Source of the DNA: Opitutia bacterium
GTDB lineage: Bacteria; Verrucomicrobiota; Verrucomicrobiae; Opitutales; UBA953
Length of the DNA: 30,959 nt
Direction: 5' to 3'
Assembly (NCBI GenBank): GCA_947488485.1
Contig: CANKZO010000010.1
Coordinates: 1 to 30,959, forward strand
The translations under genes and the position numbers were made by a program. Below, piece by piece: positions 10,830 to 19,236 of the stretch. The notes under the pieces are model-generated. The model worked only from the letters and a program-made list of their open reading frames with translations, had not been told where the DNA came from and made no database searches. Within the stretch, counting starts at the first letter, position 1. Every line of letters starts with the position of its first letter.

Positions 10830-11801
10830 TCAGCGCAGGGCCAAGGTCAGCACCGTCCGGCAATCCGTCTGCAGGCGGGCCTCGACGGCGATGTTCTCAC
10901 GCGTGACCTTGCCTATGGATTCGGCGCAGTTCTCGAGCGCCTTCTTGAGGGCCATCAGCTCTCCTTTCGAGGTCTTGGCTTCGGGCTTCTCGGCGAGTTC
11001 TCCGGCTTGGGCGGCGTACTTCGTCAGGATGGTCTTGATCGCTTCGCGGTCGGCCGTGGCCCGACGCAACATCATCCAGACCGGTTTGCCCTTCGTGCCG
11101 CCTTCGGCGAGGGTGCGCAGGTAGCCGAGCGTATTGTAGGGGCGGGCGTCTTCCGTGGCGGCCTTCTTGGCGGCGGCTTCGGCGGAGATGCTCTCCGCCG
11201 TGCGGACCTTGGCCTTGGTCGCCGTCTTGCCCTTGGTCTTGGTCTTCGTGCCCGTATCCTCGTCGTCGATCGCTTCGACGCGGGCAGACGCCTCGAGCTT
11301 GCCGGAGAGCTGGCTGGCGCGCTTCAAGTCGTCGAAGCCCAGCCAGAACACGTTCTCATCGAGCTGGAATTCGTTGCAGACCACGTCGACACGGTTGGCG
11401 GTGAGGGACATGCCTTTGAGGCCGTCCTGCAAGGAGACGAGGAGGTTCTTGACCAAGGATTTCGCGTCGGTGGCCACGGCCTGCTGGGCGAAGGGATCTT
11501 CGTTCTCCTTGGCCGCCATCTTCTTCTCAGGCTTTTCCAGATCGAGCATCAGCTCGCGTTCGGCCCAGAGCTTCGGGTTGTTCCGCTTGATCCAATCGGT
11601 GTCGAGGTCTTCCCAGCGGTACGTCAGGACGACGTCGGCGTCGAGGCGCTTGACCATGATGGTGGCCTCATCCTGGGTGATGTATTCGAAGGCGATCACG
11701 GTCGCGTTGCCGGTGCGACGGAGCTGCACGGTCTCGGCGAGCGCCGGCAGGACGACGCTCATAGCGAGCGCGGCGAAGAGGAAGCGGCGGACAGGGTGCA
11801 C
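10830..11801 (-). CDS. hypothetical exported protein, 323 aa
   Basis: No family recognised. From GTG 11801 the protein opens with a signal peptide (VHPVRRFLFAALAMSVVLPALA, cleavage before ETVQ), so it is probably periplasmic or surface-bound. A short beta-rich N-terminal region (TVQLRRTGNATVIAFEYI, then LTYRWEDLDTDWI) is distantly reminiscent of the SLA1-homology-like modules common in Verrucomicrobia, but I would not assign it. The middle holds a Lys/Thr/Ala low-complexity linker (GTKTKTKGKTATKAK) and the C-terminal half is predicted helical. The longer frame up to 11879 would bury the signal peptide, and TTGCCG-N17-TAGGCT ends just before GTG 11801, so the GTG start is preferred. It converges on the tRNA-Ala terminator. 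Confidence 0.72.
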   Translation of the reverse strand: MHPVRRFLFAALAMSVVLPALAETVQLRRTGNATVIAFEYITQDEATIMVKRLDADVVLTYRWEDLDTDWIKRNNPKLWAERELMLDLEKPEKKMAAKENEDPFAQQAVATDAKSLVKNLLVSLQDGLKGMSLTANRVDVVCNEFQLDENVFWLGFDDLKRASQLSGKLEASARVEAIDDEDTGTKTKTKGKTATKAKVRTAESISAEAAAKKAATEDARPYNTLGYLRTLAEGGTKGKPVWMMLRRATADREAIKTILTKYAAQAGELAEKPEAKTSKGELMALKKALENCAESIGKVTRENIAVEARLQTDCRTVLTLALR

Positions 11802-11808
11802 GGTGGGA

Positions 11809-11837
11809 AGCCTAGGGAGAGGGCGGTGGGTCGGCAA
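11809..11837 (-). promoter_or_regulatory. candidate promoter of the exported 323-aa protein gene
   Basis: TTGCCG (11837-11832), 17-bp spacer, TAGGCT (11814-11809) on the minus strand. The start codon GTG at 11801 lies 30 bp after the -35 box, predicting an almost leaderless transcript. Confidence 0.45.
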
Positions 11838-11880
11838 ATCAAGAAAGCCGGGGTCGGCGAGGATGACGACCTTGGCCAAG

Positions 11881-11905
11881 CAAAAGACCGCCGGATAGGC
11901 GGTCT
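11881..11905 (-). terminator. intrinsic terminator after the acyl carrier protein gene
   Basis: On the minus strand AGACCGCC (11905-11898), loop TATCC, GGCGGTCT (11892-11885), running into TTTT (11885-11882). It lies 24 bp after the acyl carrier protein stop and separates the synthase/carrier pair from the next minus-strand gene. Confidence 0.75.
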
Positions 11906-11929
11906 CTGGGGGTGGCCGAGGCTGGGGCC

Positions 11930-12187
11930 TTACTTACCCTTGGCTTCGAACTTCGGGTGGAGGTACTCGGCGCAGGAGTCGAGGGACGCCAGTTGGACGT
12001 AATCGGCCTCGGGGACTTCGATGCCGTGCTTCTTGCGGAGCTCCATGACGATATCCAGGAAGTCCATCGAATCGAGGGACAGCTGGTCGCGGAGGCGGAC
12101 CTCCGGTTTGACGGCGGTCAGATCCTCGTCCGGCGCGATGTCGGCGATGATATCGAGAACCACCTGCTTGATGTCGTCCTTGGTCAT
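11930..12187 (-). CDS. acyl carrier protein (phosphopantetheine-binding)
   Basis: An 85-aa carrier protein. The attachment serine is Ser40 in LSLDSMDFLD, the DSxD/E signature that receives the 4'-phosphopantetheine arm, followed by helix II/III (IVMELRKKHGIEVPEADY). Length and charge fit a free-standing acyl carrier protein. The DSMDF sequence in place of the usual DSLD/E, and its pairing with an atypical ketoacyl synthase gene 33 bp upstream, suggest it serves that synthase rather than being the main fatty-acid AcpP; this is inference. No fabD, fabG or fabH is adjacent. The ATG at 12187 has no Shine-Dalgarno sequence. Transcription ends at the hairpin at 11881-11905. Confidence 0.93.
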   Translation of the reverse strand: MTKDDIKQVVLDIIADIAPDEDLTAVKPEVRLRDQLSLDSMDFLDIVMELRKKHGIEVPEADYVQLASLDSCAEYLHPKFEAKGK

Positions 12188-12220
12188 GTTTTCAGGCTTG
12201 TTTCAAACGTCCAAACCCCG

Positions 12221-13462
12221 TCAGGCAACCCCATATTTCTTGACGATGAGCGCCGAATTGATGCCCAGCATGCCGAAAGAGTTGTTTAGGATGGCGTCGA
12301 CCCGGTCGACTTTGACCGGTTGGTTGATGACGAGCCCCGGAAGCGCGCATTCGGGGTCTAATTCGTCGATATTGATGGTCGGGTGGACCCAATGGTCGTC
12401 GAAAGAGGGCAGGTTGCCCGCCAGTTCCAGGGCCCCGGCCGCCCCCATGCAGTGCCCGATGAAGCTCTTGGTGTTATTGATGCGGGTTTCCGGGCAGTCG
12501 GAGAAGACGGCCCTAAGCGCCGTGCATTCCTGGATATCCCCCAAGGCCGTGGCCGTGGCATGGGTGGAGACGATGTGGATGTCCTGCGGCTTCATGCCGG
12601 CGCGCTGGAGGGCCATGCGGACGCATTCGGTCTGCCGTTCGGGGTTGGGCAGGACGGCGTCGGTGGCGTCCGAGTTGATGCACCAGCCGGCGATCTCGGC
12701 GATGATGCGGGCGCCGCGGGCCAGGGCGTCGTCGAGACGTTCGAGGACGTAGATGGCGCCGCCCTCGGAGATGACGATGCCGTTGCGGTTCTTGTCGAAG
12801 GGGCGGGAGGCTTTCGTGGGGTCTTCGTGGGCGCCCAGGGCGCCTTGGTTCTTGAAGCCGGCGAAGATGCCGAAGGTGTGGATGGACTCGGAGACGCCGC
12901 CAGCGAAGGCAAAGTCGACCTCCCCGAGCTGGAGCATCTGCGCGGCCTGGATGAGGCCGGCGTTACCCGCGGCGCAGGCGGCGCCGATGGTGTAATGCGG
13001 GCCGGTGATGCCCATGTTCATCGTGACCTCGCCGGCCGGGTTGTTCGCCACCGTCCGGGGGTTGTGATGGTGCGTCCAGTACTTGGTGTCGTTGCCGAAC
13101 TGGGAGATGTTATGGATCTCGTTCTCGGTCTCGACGTTGCCGTGCTCGGTGATGCCGAGGTAGACGCCGACGCGGGACTTGTCGACTTTGTCCCAGTCGA
13201 GGCCGGAGTCGCCCAGGGCTTCGCGGGCGCAGAAGATGGAGATGGAGCCGACGCGGGTGCCGTTGCGGATTTCCTTCCGCTTCTGCCATTTGGTGGCGTC
13301 GAAATCACAGACTCCCGCCGGGTGGCGGCCCATGTGCCGGACGTCGATCACGGCGATACGGGCCTTGCCGGCGAGCAGGTTGGCCCGGAATTCGCCCAGC
13401 GAGTTCCCATTGGGGGCGGTGAGGCCGAGGCCGGTGATGACGATGCGGGGCTTGGAGGACAT
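12221..13462 (-). CDS. beta-ketoacyl-ACP synthase, FabF-like, atypical
   Basis: A 413-aa condensing enzyme that extends acyl chains on a carrier protein. The Cys-His-His triad is intact: Cys163 (GAACAAGN), His301 (STHATATALGD) and His337 (KSFIGHCMGAAG). The surrounding sequences differ from canonical FabF (usually TACATG, NAHGTST and a C-terminal GFGGTNA): here the last motif reads NSFGMLGINSALIV. A His-rich segment (YWTHHHNP, about 128-135) is also unusual. With the dedicated carrier downstream, this looks like a second condensing system, not the housekeeping FabF. The product is unknown. The start at ATG 13462 is supported by GGAAGGA just upstream, one of the few Shine-Dalgarno-like sequences in the window, and by TTGACT 36 bp upstream. 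Divergent from mcsA. Confidence 0.9.
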   Translation of the reverse strand: MSSKPRIVITGLGLTAPNGNSLGEFRANLLAGKARIAVIDVRHMGRHPAGVCDFDATKWQKRKEIRNGTRVGSISIFCAREALGDSGLDWDKVDKSRVGVYLGITEHGNVETENEIHNISQFGNDTKYWTHHHNPRTVANNPAGEVTMNMGITGPHYTIGAACAAGNAGLIQAAQMLQLGEVDFAFAGGVSESIHTFGIFAGFKNQGALGAHEDPTKASRPFDKNRNGIVISEGGAIYVLERLDDALARGARIIAEIAGWCINSDATDAVLPNPERQTECVRMALQRAGMKPQDIHIVSTHATATALGDIQECTALRAVFSDCPETRINNTKSFIGHCMGAAGALELAGNLPSFDDHWVHPTINIDELDPECALPGLVINQPVKVDRVDAILNNSFGMLGINSALIVKKYGVA

Positions 13463-13560
13463 CTGACGTCCTTCCCATCAAGCCGCCGACGCCCCCGAAG
13501 TCAAACTCCGCTCCCCGCTTGCCCTTGCCAATTGGCCGCAGTCGCATTGTCTGAAGGCCG
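13463..13560. promoter_or_regulatory. divergent control region between the ketoacyl synthase gene and mcsA
   Basis: 98 bp. Minus strand: TTGACT (13504-13499)-N16-CTTGAT (13482-13477) for the synthase gene. Plus strand: TTGCCA (13525-13530) ending 30 bp before the mcsA ATG, with only a poor -10 near 13545-13551. A perfect 10-bp palindrome GCCAATTGGC (13527-13536) overlaps this -35 box, a suitable place for a repressor. One AGTCAAA string at 13499-13505 matches half of a CtsR site, but no second half follows. Confidence 0.4.
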
Positions 13561-14040
13561 ATGTCCAAGCCGACCCAGTGTTCGCTGTGCGAGGAGGCCG
13601 CCACGGTCCACCTCTCCCAGGTCGTCCACGGAAAGGTCACCAAGGTCCATCTTTGCGAAGCCTGCGCCCAGAAGGGTGGGGCCACCGATCCGGCCGTCTT
13701 CCAGCTGGCCGACGCGCTCGCCGCCACGACCCCGGCCCCGACGCTGACCTGTCCGCAGTGCGGCTTCACCGACCTCGATTTCCGCAAGCGCGGCCGGCTC
13801 GGCTGTCCGGCCTGCTGGGAGACTTTCGGGGAGGCCTTGGACGGACTGCTCATCAAGGTCCAGCACGAGCCCGCCCACGTCGGCCGGGCTCCCGCCGGCG
13901 TGGTGCCCGTCGCCCAACTGCGTCGTCGCCTCGACGCGGCCCGTCTCGAGATGACCGCCGCCGTGACCGGCGAGGACTTCGAAGCCGCCGCGCGTCTGCG
14001 CGATGAGATCGCCGCCCTCGAGCGCCAGCTCGCCTCCTGA
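13561..14040 (+). CDS. mcsA: McsA, zinc-binding activator of the protein-arginine kinase
   Basis: McsA binds McsB and stimulates its arginine kinase activity; in Bacillus it also senses stress through its zinc sites. The 159-aa protein has four CxxC pairs at 7/10, 32/35, 64/67 and 82/85, consistent with two zinc sites, then a C-terminal UVR motif (FEAAARLRDEI, about residues 140-150) like those in UvrB, UvrC and ClpC. The mcsB gene starts 2 bp after the stop, a tight operon. Chlamydiae and other PVC bacteria are known to carry McsA/UVR-type genes beside McsB, so this is a plausible inherited pair. The ATG at 13561 has no Shine-Dalgarno sequence but sits 30 bp after TTGCCA. Confidence 0.93.
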   Translation: MSKPTQCSLCEEAATVHLSQVVHGKVTKVHLCEACAQKGGATDPAVFQLADALAATTPAPTLTCPQCGFTDLDFRKRGRLGCPACWETFGEALDGLLIKVQHEPAHVGRAPAGVVPVAQLRRRLDAARLEMTAAVTGEDFEAAARLRDEIAALERQLAS

Positions 14041-14042
14041 CC

Positions 14043-15116
14043 ATGTCCGTCGAAGACATCCTCGCCGCCGAAAGCGAACTCACCCACCTGCTCGGCGGCC
14101 AGCAGGCCGTCGTGCTGAGCACGCGCATCCGCCTCGCGCGTAATCTCGAAGGGCTGCCGTTCCCCGGCTGGGCCAAGCTGCCTCAGCGCAAGGAGACCTC
14201 CGACCGCTGCGTCACCGCGCTCGAGGGTCTGCCGAAGTTCCGCCGCGGGCACGTCGTGCGCATGGGCGAACTCGGCGACCGCGACCGCTCGGTGCTCGTG
14301 GAGCGCCATCTGGTCTCCAAGGAACTCGCCGCGGGCAAGAGCGGCGCCGCCGTCATCAGTCGCGATCAGACCGTCTCCGTGATGGTCAACGAAGAGGACC
14401 ACCTGCGCATCCAGGTCGTCAAGGCCGGCTGGCACCTGCGCGGTACCTGGCACATCGCCGAACAGCTCGACGACGCCCTCGGCGGCGTGCTCAAGCTGGC
14501 CTTCTCGGACCGCCTCGGCTACCTCACGGCCTGCCCCACCAATGTCGGTACGGGCCTGCGCGCCTCGGCGATGGTCCATCTCCCCGGACTCTGCCTCGCG
14601 GGCCACATGGACAAGGTCACGCGCGCGCTCAATCAGGACGGACTCGCGGTCCGCGGTTGGCTGGGCGAAGGAACCGAAGCTGCCGGCAACGTCTTCCAGA
14701 TCTCGAACCAGCAGACGCTCGGACTCTCCGAGGACGCGATCCTCAAGCACCTCGGCGGCTGGATCAAACACGTCGTCGAGCAGGAATGGAACGCCCGCCG
14801 CAAGCTCGCGCAGGAAGAAGGCGAGAAGTTCGTCGACCGCCTCGCCCGTTCGCTCGGCGTGCTGCGTTCGGCCCGCCTGCTCACGAGTTCGGAGGCGATG
14901 AACATGCTTTCGCACCTGCGGCTCGCCTGCGACATGGGCTGCCTGCCGGAAGAACGCCGCCATCTCGTCGATCGTCTGATGATCGAAGGCCAGCCTGCGC
15001 ACGTGCAGGCGCGCGCCGGTCAGGAGCTCGACAGCGATGGCCGTGACCGTCGCCGCGCCGCGGTGGTCCGCGAAGCGTTGAAGGACTTCCCTGAGGTCGG
15101 CCCGCCGACGGCTTAG
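14043..15116 (+). CDS. mcsB: protein-arginine kinase McsB
   Basis: McsB phosphorylates arginines on damaged or regulatory proteins, marking them for ClpC-ClpP. The 357 aa match the family (about 355-365). Motifs in order: STRIRLARN (26-34), the phosphagen-kinase ATP-binding arginines; VERHLVS (86-92); NEEDH (116-120) with the catalytic glutamates; and CPTNVGTGLRAS (164-175), with Cys164 at the position of the conserved McsB cysteine. RDRRRA at 334-339 fits the RDxxRA phosphoarginine-binding motif that lets McsB recognise its own product. With all of these intact an active kinase is likely. The stop overlaps the convergent rbfA stop by 4 bp, and a small hairpin spans both. In Firmicutes clpC follows mcsB directly; here it lies 9.7 kb upstream. 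Confidence 0.95.
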   Translation: MSVEDILAAESELTHLLGGQQAVVLSTRIRLARNLEGLPFPGWAKLPQRKETSDRCVTALEGLPKFRRGHVVRMGELGDRDRSVLVERHLVSKELAAGKSGAAVISRDQTVSVMVNEEDHLRIQVVKAGWHLRGTWHIAEQLDDALGGVLKLAFSDRLGYLTACPTNVGTGLRASAMVHLPGLCLAGHMDKVTRALNQDGLAVRGWLGEGTEAAGNVFQISNQQTLGLSEDAILKHLGGWIKHVVEQEWNARRKLAQEEGEKFVDRLARSLGVLRSARLLTSSEAMNMLSHLRLACDMGCLPEERRHLVDRLMIEGQPAHVQARAGQELDSDGRDRRRAAVVREALKDFPEVGPPTA

Positions 15117-15121
15117 TCGGC
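15104..15121. terminator. small hairpin over the overlapping mcsB and rbfA stops
   Basis: GCCGAC (15104-15109) and GTCGGC (15116-15121) form a 6-bp stem with loop GGCTTA that contains both stop codons. It lacks a clear T-tract on either side, so bidirectional termination is only a possibility. Confidence 0.3.
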
Positions 15122-15481
15122 CTTGGGCGGATTGGCCGCGCGGTCCTTGCGGGCCATGTCGTCCAGCAGGGCCTGCACGCGCGCCACGCCGCCGGTGATG
15201 TCATCCTCGGTGAAGAGGATGTCCGGGGTGTGCTTCATCTGCAGGAGGCCGCCGACGGTGGAGCGTAGTTCCGTGCGCACGCGCTTGAGGAAGGCGCGGG
15301 CCTTCTTGCGCTCGGCGTCGTCGCCCGAGACGGCGTAGCCGATGCGGCACTGGCGAAGGTCGGGGGCGACGCTCGCGACGGTGATCGTGATCAGCGCGGC
15401 TTCGGTCGGCCAGGACTGACGCAACGCGGAGGAGACCTCGCGCTGGATGAGTTCGGCGACCCGGAGCTGGCGTTGGGACAT
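15113..15481 (-). CDS. rbfA: 30S ribosome-binding factor RbfA
   Basis: RbfA binds pre-30S subunits and helps mature the 16S rRNA 5' end. From ATG 15481 the protein is 122 aa, the normal size. The opening MSQRQLRVAELIQREVSSAL matches the family's start, followed by the single KH-like domain with ITVASVAPDLRQCRIGYAV, where many relatives have VSPDL. A variable tail follows the final ILFTEDD segment. It lies 5 bp after infB and ends the nusA-infB-rbfA operon. The frame is open further upstream into infB but no alternative start fits the family. Its stop overlaps that of mcsB by 4 bp. Confidence 0.95.
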   Translation of the reverse strand: MSQRQLRVAELIQREVSSALRQSWPTEAALITITVASVAPDLRQCRIGYAVSGDDAERKKARAFLKRVRTELRSTVGGLLQMKHTPDILFTEDDITGGVARVQALLDDMARKDRAANPPKAD

Positions 15482-15486
15482 GAGGC

Positions 15487-17907
15487 TTAGAGGCTCGGAC
15501 GCGTCTGCACCATCTCGACGGCTTCGATGATGTCGCCGGGCTGGTACTCGTCGTAGCCGCCGAGCTTGATGCCGCACTCGAAGCCGGCTTTGACCTCGGA
15601 GGCGTCGTCCTTGAAGCGGCGCAGCGTCTCGACCGGGCCGTTGTGGATGATCTTGCCGCCGCGGACCACGCGCGCCTTGGCGGCGCGGCGGATGAGGCCT
15701 TCGGTGACCATGCAACCCGCGACCTTGTGCTCCTTGCCGAGGGGGAAGACGGCGCGCACTTCGGCGGCGCCGAGCTTGTTCTCGCGGACCTCGGGGTCGA
15801 GGAGTTCGGTCATGGCGTCCTTCACGAGCGTGATCAGCTCGTAGATGATGTCATGGGTGATGAGGCGGACGCCGGTGCGCTTGAGCTGCGGCTGGACGCC
15901 GTTCTCGAGCTTGGTGTCGAAGGCGACGATGAGGGCCTTGGAAGCTTCGGCGAGGGCGACGTCGCCCTGGGTCACGGGGCCGACGGAACCGCCGACGACT
16001 TCGAGGCGGACCTTGGCCGACTTGATGTCGCGGAGACAGCCTTCGAGGGCTTCGAGCGTGCCGTTGACGTCGGCCTTCAGCAGGACGCGGAGGATCTTCT
16101 CCTTGTCCTGGGCGAGGGCGGCCATGAGGCGTTCGAGGTCCGACATGCCCGGGCGGGCGCCGGTGTTCGGCGCCTGCTGCACGGCCTCGGCGGCCTTGCG
16201 GGCGGCGAGGGCGGCTTCTTCGGCGATCTCGCGGGCTTCGCGGTCGTTCTTGACGGTCTTGAACTTGGTGCCGGGGGCCGGGACGGCGTCCCAACCGAGC
16301 ACGAGCGCCGGAGCGCCGGGAGTGGCGGAGGGCATGCGGTTGCCACGCTCATCCATGAGTGCGCGCACCTTGCACCAGGTCTCGCCGCAGACGAACGAGT
16401 CGCCGGGCTTGAGGGTGCCTTTCTGCACGATGACGGTGGCGGTGGGGCCACGGCCGGTCTCCATCTGCGATTCGATGACGACGCCCTGGGCGGGGCACTT
16501 CGCGTTGGCCTTGAGGTCGAGGACTTCGGCCTGGAGCAGGATGGACTCGAGGAGCTCGGTCATACCGGTGCCCTTAAGCGCCGACACGGGGCTGGTGATG
16601 GTCTCGCCACCCCAGTCTTCCGGGGTGATGTTGCGCTGCTGCATCTGCTGCTTCACGCGGTCGAGGTTCGCGCCCTTGGCGTCGACCTTGTTGATCGCGG
16701 CCACGATGGCGCTGGCGTGCTTCTGCGCGAACTTGAGGGCTTCCTCGGTCTGCGGCATGAAGCCGTCGTCCGCCGCCACGACGAGCACGGCGACGTCGGT
16801 CACCGAAGCGCCGCGCTCGCGCATCTTGGCGAAGGCGGCGTGGCCGGGGGTGTCGAGGAAGGTGACGGTCTTGCCCTTATACTCAGGCTTCTCGCCTTGG
16901 TAGGCGACGGAGTAGGCGCCGATGTGCTGGGTGATGCCGCCGGCTTCGCCCGAGACGACGTTGGTCTTGCGGAAGAAGTCGAGGAGGGTGGTCTTGCCGT
17001 GGTCGACGTGACCGAGCACGCAGACGACGGGCGGACGCGGGGTCATGAGCGCCGGATCGTCTTCGGAAGGCTTCTCGACCTTCTTGACGGGCTGCACGCC
17101 TTCGCCGCGGTGGCGGATTTCCAGCGTGTAGCCGTGACGTTCGGCGACCTTGCGGGCGTCGGCTTCTTCGATGACGGAGGAGACGCTGACGACCTTGTTG
17201 AGTTCCATCAGGTTGCCGATGACCTGGAAGGGCTTGAGATTGAGCGCGATCGCGAAGTCACGCACGACGATCGGCGGGCGGACGGTGATGGCGCCCTTGC
17301 TGCCCGGGGCGGCTTGGCTGCTGGTCGCGGCCGGGCGATTGACGATGGGGGCGGCCGGCGGGCGCACGATGGGCGGCACGTTGGCCGGACGGGAGGGGAC
17401 GGGCGGCGGCGTGTTGCTGATGACGACGGGCGGCAGGTCGGCCTTGGCCGGCGTGGGCGCGATGGCCGGACGCGGGATGATCGGCGTGACCGGCGGGCGG
17501 GCGGCGGGCGGCGGCGTGGCCGAGATGGTCGGGCGCGGCGGCAGGCTCACCGGAGGAGGGGTGCCGGGCTTGGCGACCGGTGCGGCCGGAGCAGGCTTGG
17601 CCGGCTCCGGAGCCTTGGGGGCCTCGGCGGCGGGCTGGACGGGTTCCGGAACGGGCTCGGCCTTCTTCGGGACTTTGTCGGCGGCGAACGCCATGAACTC
17701 CTCGCGGTAGATCTTGCCGAAGTTGCTCGAGGCCGCGGGCTTCTTGCCGTCGGTGAAGACGTAGTCCTTGAAGTCGGGACGGGCCGCCACGAACTGGTCG
17801 ACCAGGGCGAGCAGCGCCTTGACCTCGATGCCGAGCTCCTTGGCCACGTCGCTGAAGCGCTGCGTGGTCGCGGGCTTCTTGGCTTCGGATTTCTTCTTCT
17901 CGGTCAT
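15487..17907 (-). CDS. infB: translation initiation factor IF-2
   Basis: IF-2 is the GTPase that positions initiator tRNA on the 30S subunit and drives subunit joining. The 806 aa consist of an N-terminal helical segment (1-80), a Pro/Ala-rich linker (about 80-215), the IF2-N helical module, then the G domain with GHVDHGKTT (near 297), DTPGH (near 350) and NKVDAK (near 404), followed by the C-terminal initiator-binding domains. The linker is low-complexity but in frame and ends cleanly. It starts 42 bp after nusA and ends 5 bp before rbfA, the conserved order. The ylxR and ylxQ genes often found between nusA and infB are absent. Because the start site carries no Shine-Dalgarno sequence, expression probably relies on the nusA transcript. 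Confidence 0.97.
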   Translation of the reverse strand: MTEKKKSEAKKPATTQRFSDVAKELGIEVKALLALVDQFVAARPDFKDYVFTDGKKPAASSNFGKIYREEFMAFAADKVPKKAEPVPEPVQPAAEAPKAPEPAKPAPAAPVAKPGTPPPVSLPPRPTISATPPPAARPPVTPIIPRPAIAPTPAKADLPPVVISNTPPPVPSRPANVPPIVRPPAAPIVNRPAATSSQAAPGSKGAITVRPPIVVRDFAIALNLKPFQVIGNLMELNKVVSVSSVIEEADARKVAERHGYTLEIRHRGEGVQPVKKVEKPSEDDPALMTPRPPVVCVLGHVDHGKTTLLDFFRKTNVVSGEAGGITQHIGAYSVAYQGEKPEYKGKTVTFLDTPGHAAFAKMRERGASVTDVAVLVVAADDGFMPQTEEALKFAQKHASAIVAAINKVDAKGANLDRVKQQMQQRNITPEDWGGETITSPVSALKGTGMTELLESILLQAEVLDLKANAKCPAQGVVIESQMETGRGPTATVIVQKGTLKPGDSFVCGETWCKVRALMDERGNRMPSATPGAPALVLGWDAVPAPGTKFKTVKNDREAREIAEEAALAARKAAEAVQQAPNTGARPGMSDLERLMAALAQDKEKILRVLLKADVNGTLEALEGCLRDIKSAKVRLEVVGGSVGPVTQGDVALAEASKALIVAFDTKLENGVQPQLKRTGVRLITHDIIYELITLVKDAMTELLDPEVRENKLGAAEVRAVFPLGKEHKVAGCMVTEGLIRRAAKARVVRGGKIIHNGPVETLRRFKDDASEVKAGFECGIKLGGYDEYQPGDIIEAVEMVQTRPSL

Positions 17908-17949
17908 GTGCGCGGGCGGAGGGTGTCGGGAGGGTGGACGGCAGCAGGA

Positions 17950-19197
17950 TTACGCGCGGCGGCCCTTGGCGTAGGCGGCGAGGACGGCTTCGACCTCTTC
18001 GGTCGGGATGCCGCTTTCCTTGAAGTCTTCCACGGTCGCGCCTTCGAGGGCTTCGACGCTGGAGATGCCGAGGCCGACGAACTTCGCGATGAGTTCGGCC
18101 GGGAGGCCGAGCTGGTCCGCGATGCGCACGGCGGCGTCGCCGGCCTTGGCTTCGAAGCTTTCGGCGGCGTGGGTGGCCTTCTGGATGTTGAGGCCCCAGC
18201 CCATGAGCTTGGAGGTCAGGCGGGCGTTGCGGCCCTTGCTGCCGATGGCGATGCGCATGTCATCCTCGTCCACTTCGAAGAAGATGGAGCGGGTGCGTTC
18301 GTCGATGCGGACGTTGCGCGGCTTGGCCGGACGGATGGCTTCTTCAAGCAGCTTGAGCGGCTCGGCGTGGTAGCGGATGATGTCGATCTTCTCGCCGCCG
18401 AGTTCCTTGACGATGTTGCGGACGCGGGCGCCGCGGGCGCCGACGCAGGCGCCGACGGGGTCGACCTTGGGATCGCGGGAGTCGACGGCGATCTTGGTGC
18501 GGTAGCCCGGGTCGCGGGCCATGGCGGCGATGGTGACGGTCTTGTCGGCGATTTCGGCGACCTCGAGCTCGAGGAGGCGGCGGACGAACGCCGGGTTGGC
18601 GCGGGAGAGCACGAACTCACGGCCGCGCTGCGGGTCTTCGCGGATCTCGAGGAGGAGGCAGCGGATGCGGTCGCCGGTGCGGAATTCGTCGCCATGGCAG
18701 CGCTCCTTGTGGGTGAGGACGGCTTCGGCGGTGCCGAGTTCGATCACGACGTTGCCGCGCTCGGTGCGACGGACGGTGCCGGTGACGATGTCGCCGACCT
18801 TGTCCTTATACTCCTGGAAGACCTGGTCCTTCTCGATCTTACGGAAGCGCTGGTTGAGCAGCTGCTGGGTGGTCTTGGCGGCGATGCGGCCGAGGTCGGC
18901 CACGTTGATGGGCTTGCGGACTTCCTGGCCGACCTTGACGTCGGCTTCGATCAGGGAGGCGGCGACGGGGTTGATTTCCTGGAGCGGGTCCGACACGGAG
19001 TCGGTCACGCGGAGGACGACGAAGGCGTCGAGCTTGCCGGAATTGGGGTCGGCATTGATCTCCACGTTCTGGCCGGCCATGACGGACTTCTCGACGGAGG
19101 ACTTGATCGCCTCGACGATGAGGGCGCAGGCCTCTTCTTTTTTGATGTTCTTCTCCTTTTCGAGATATTGGAGGAAGGGTTTGATATCGACGCTCAT
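17950..19197 (-). CDS. nusA: transcription termination/antitermination factor NusA
   Basis: NusA binds RNA polymerase and modulates pausing, intrinsic termination and antitermination. From ATG 19197 the protein is 415 aa: an N-terminal polymerase-binding domain (about 1-125, starting MSVDIKPFLQYLEKEKN), an S1 domain (about 130-200, GDIVTGTVRR), two KH domains (about 205-345, with GACVGARGARV and the IGSKGRNA loop) and a short C-terminal helix-hairpin-helix region (ISSVEALEG). It has no long acidic-repeat tail, so it is shorter than E. coli NusA. The frame is open to 19263 but the extra residues would include the leader hairpin. rimP, usually just upstream, is missing. An intrinsic terminator sits 40 nt before the ATG, which suggests autoregulation. 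Confidence 0.96.
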   Translation of the reverse strand: MSVDIKPFLQYLEKEKNIKKEEACALIVEAIKSSVEKSVMAGQNVEINADPNSGKLDAFVVLRVTDSVSDPLQEINPVAASLIEADVKVGQEVRKPINVADLGRIAAKTTQQLLNQRFRKIEKDQVFQEYKDKVGDIVTGTVRRTERGNVVIELGTAEAVLTHKERCHGDEFRTGDRIRCLLLEIREDPQRGREFVLSRANPAFVRRLLELEVAEIADKTVTIAAMARDPGYRTKIAVDSRDPKVDPVGACVGARGARVRNIVKELGGEKIDIIRYHAEPLKLLEEAIRPAKPRNVRIDERTRSIFFEVDEDDMRIAIGSKGRNARLTSKLMGWGLNIQKATHAAESFEAKAGDAAVRIADQLGLPAELIAKFVGLGISSVEALEGATVEDFKESGIPTEEVEAVLAAYAKGRRA

Positions 19198-19236
19198 GGT
19201 GATGGGTGCGGGTTTTCGGTGAAATGATTTGGGGAC

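Noticed and set aside
11802..11879. Longer start (11879) for the exported 323-aa protein
   Set aside because: It would hide an otherwise perfect signal peptide and would cover the predicted promoter.
13499..13505. AGTCAAA as a CtsR operator near mcsA
   Set aside because: CtsR sites need tandem heptads about 3 bp apart; only one half is present, and it coincides with the -35 box of the divergent synthase gene.
15643..19227. 1194-aa plus-strand open frame opposite infB and nusA
   Set aside because: Antisense shadow of two confidently identified genes; low-complexity Gly/Asp/Leu product, no family features.
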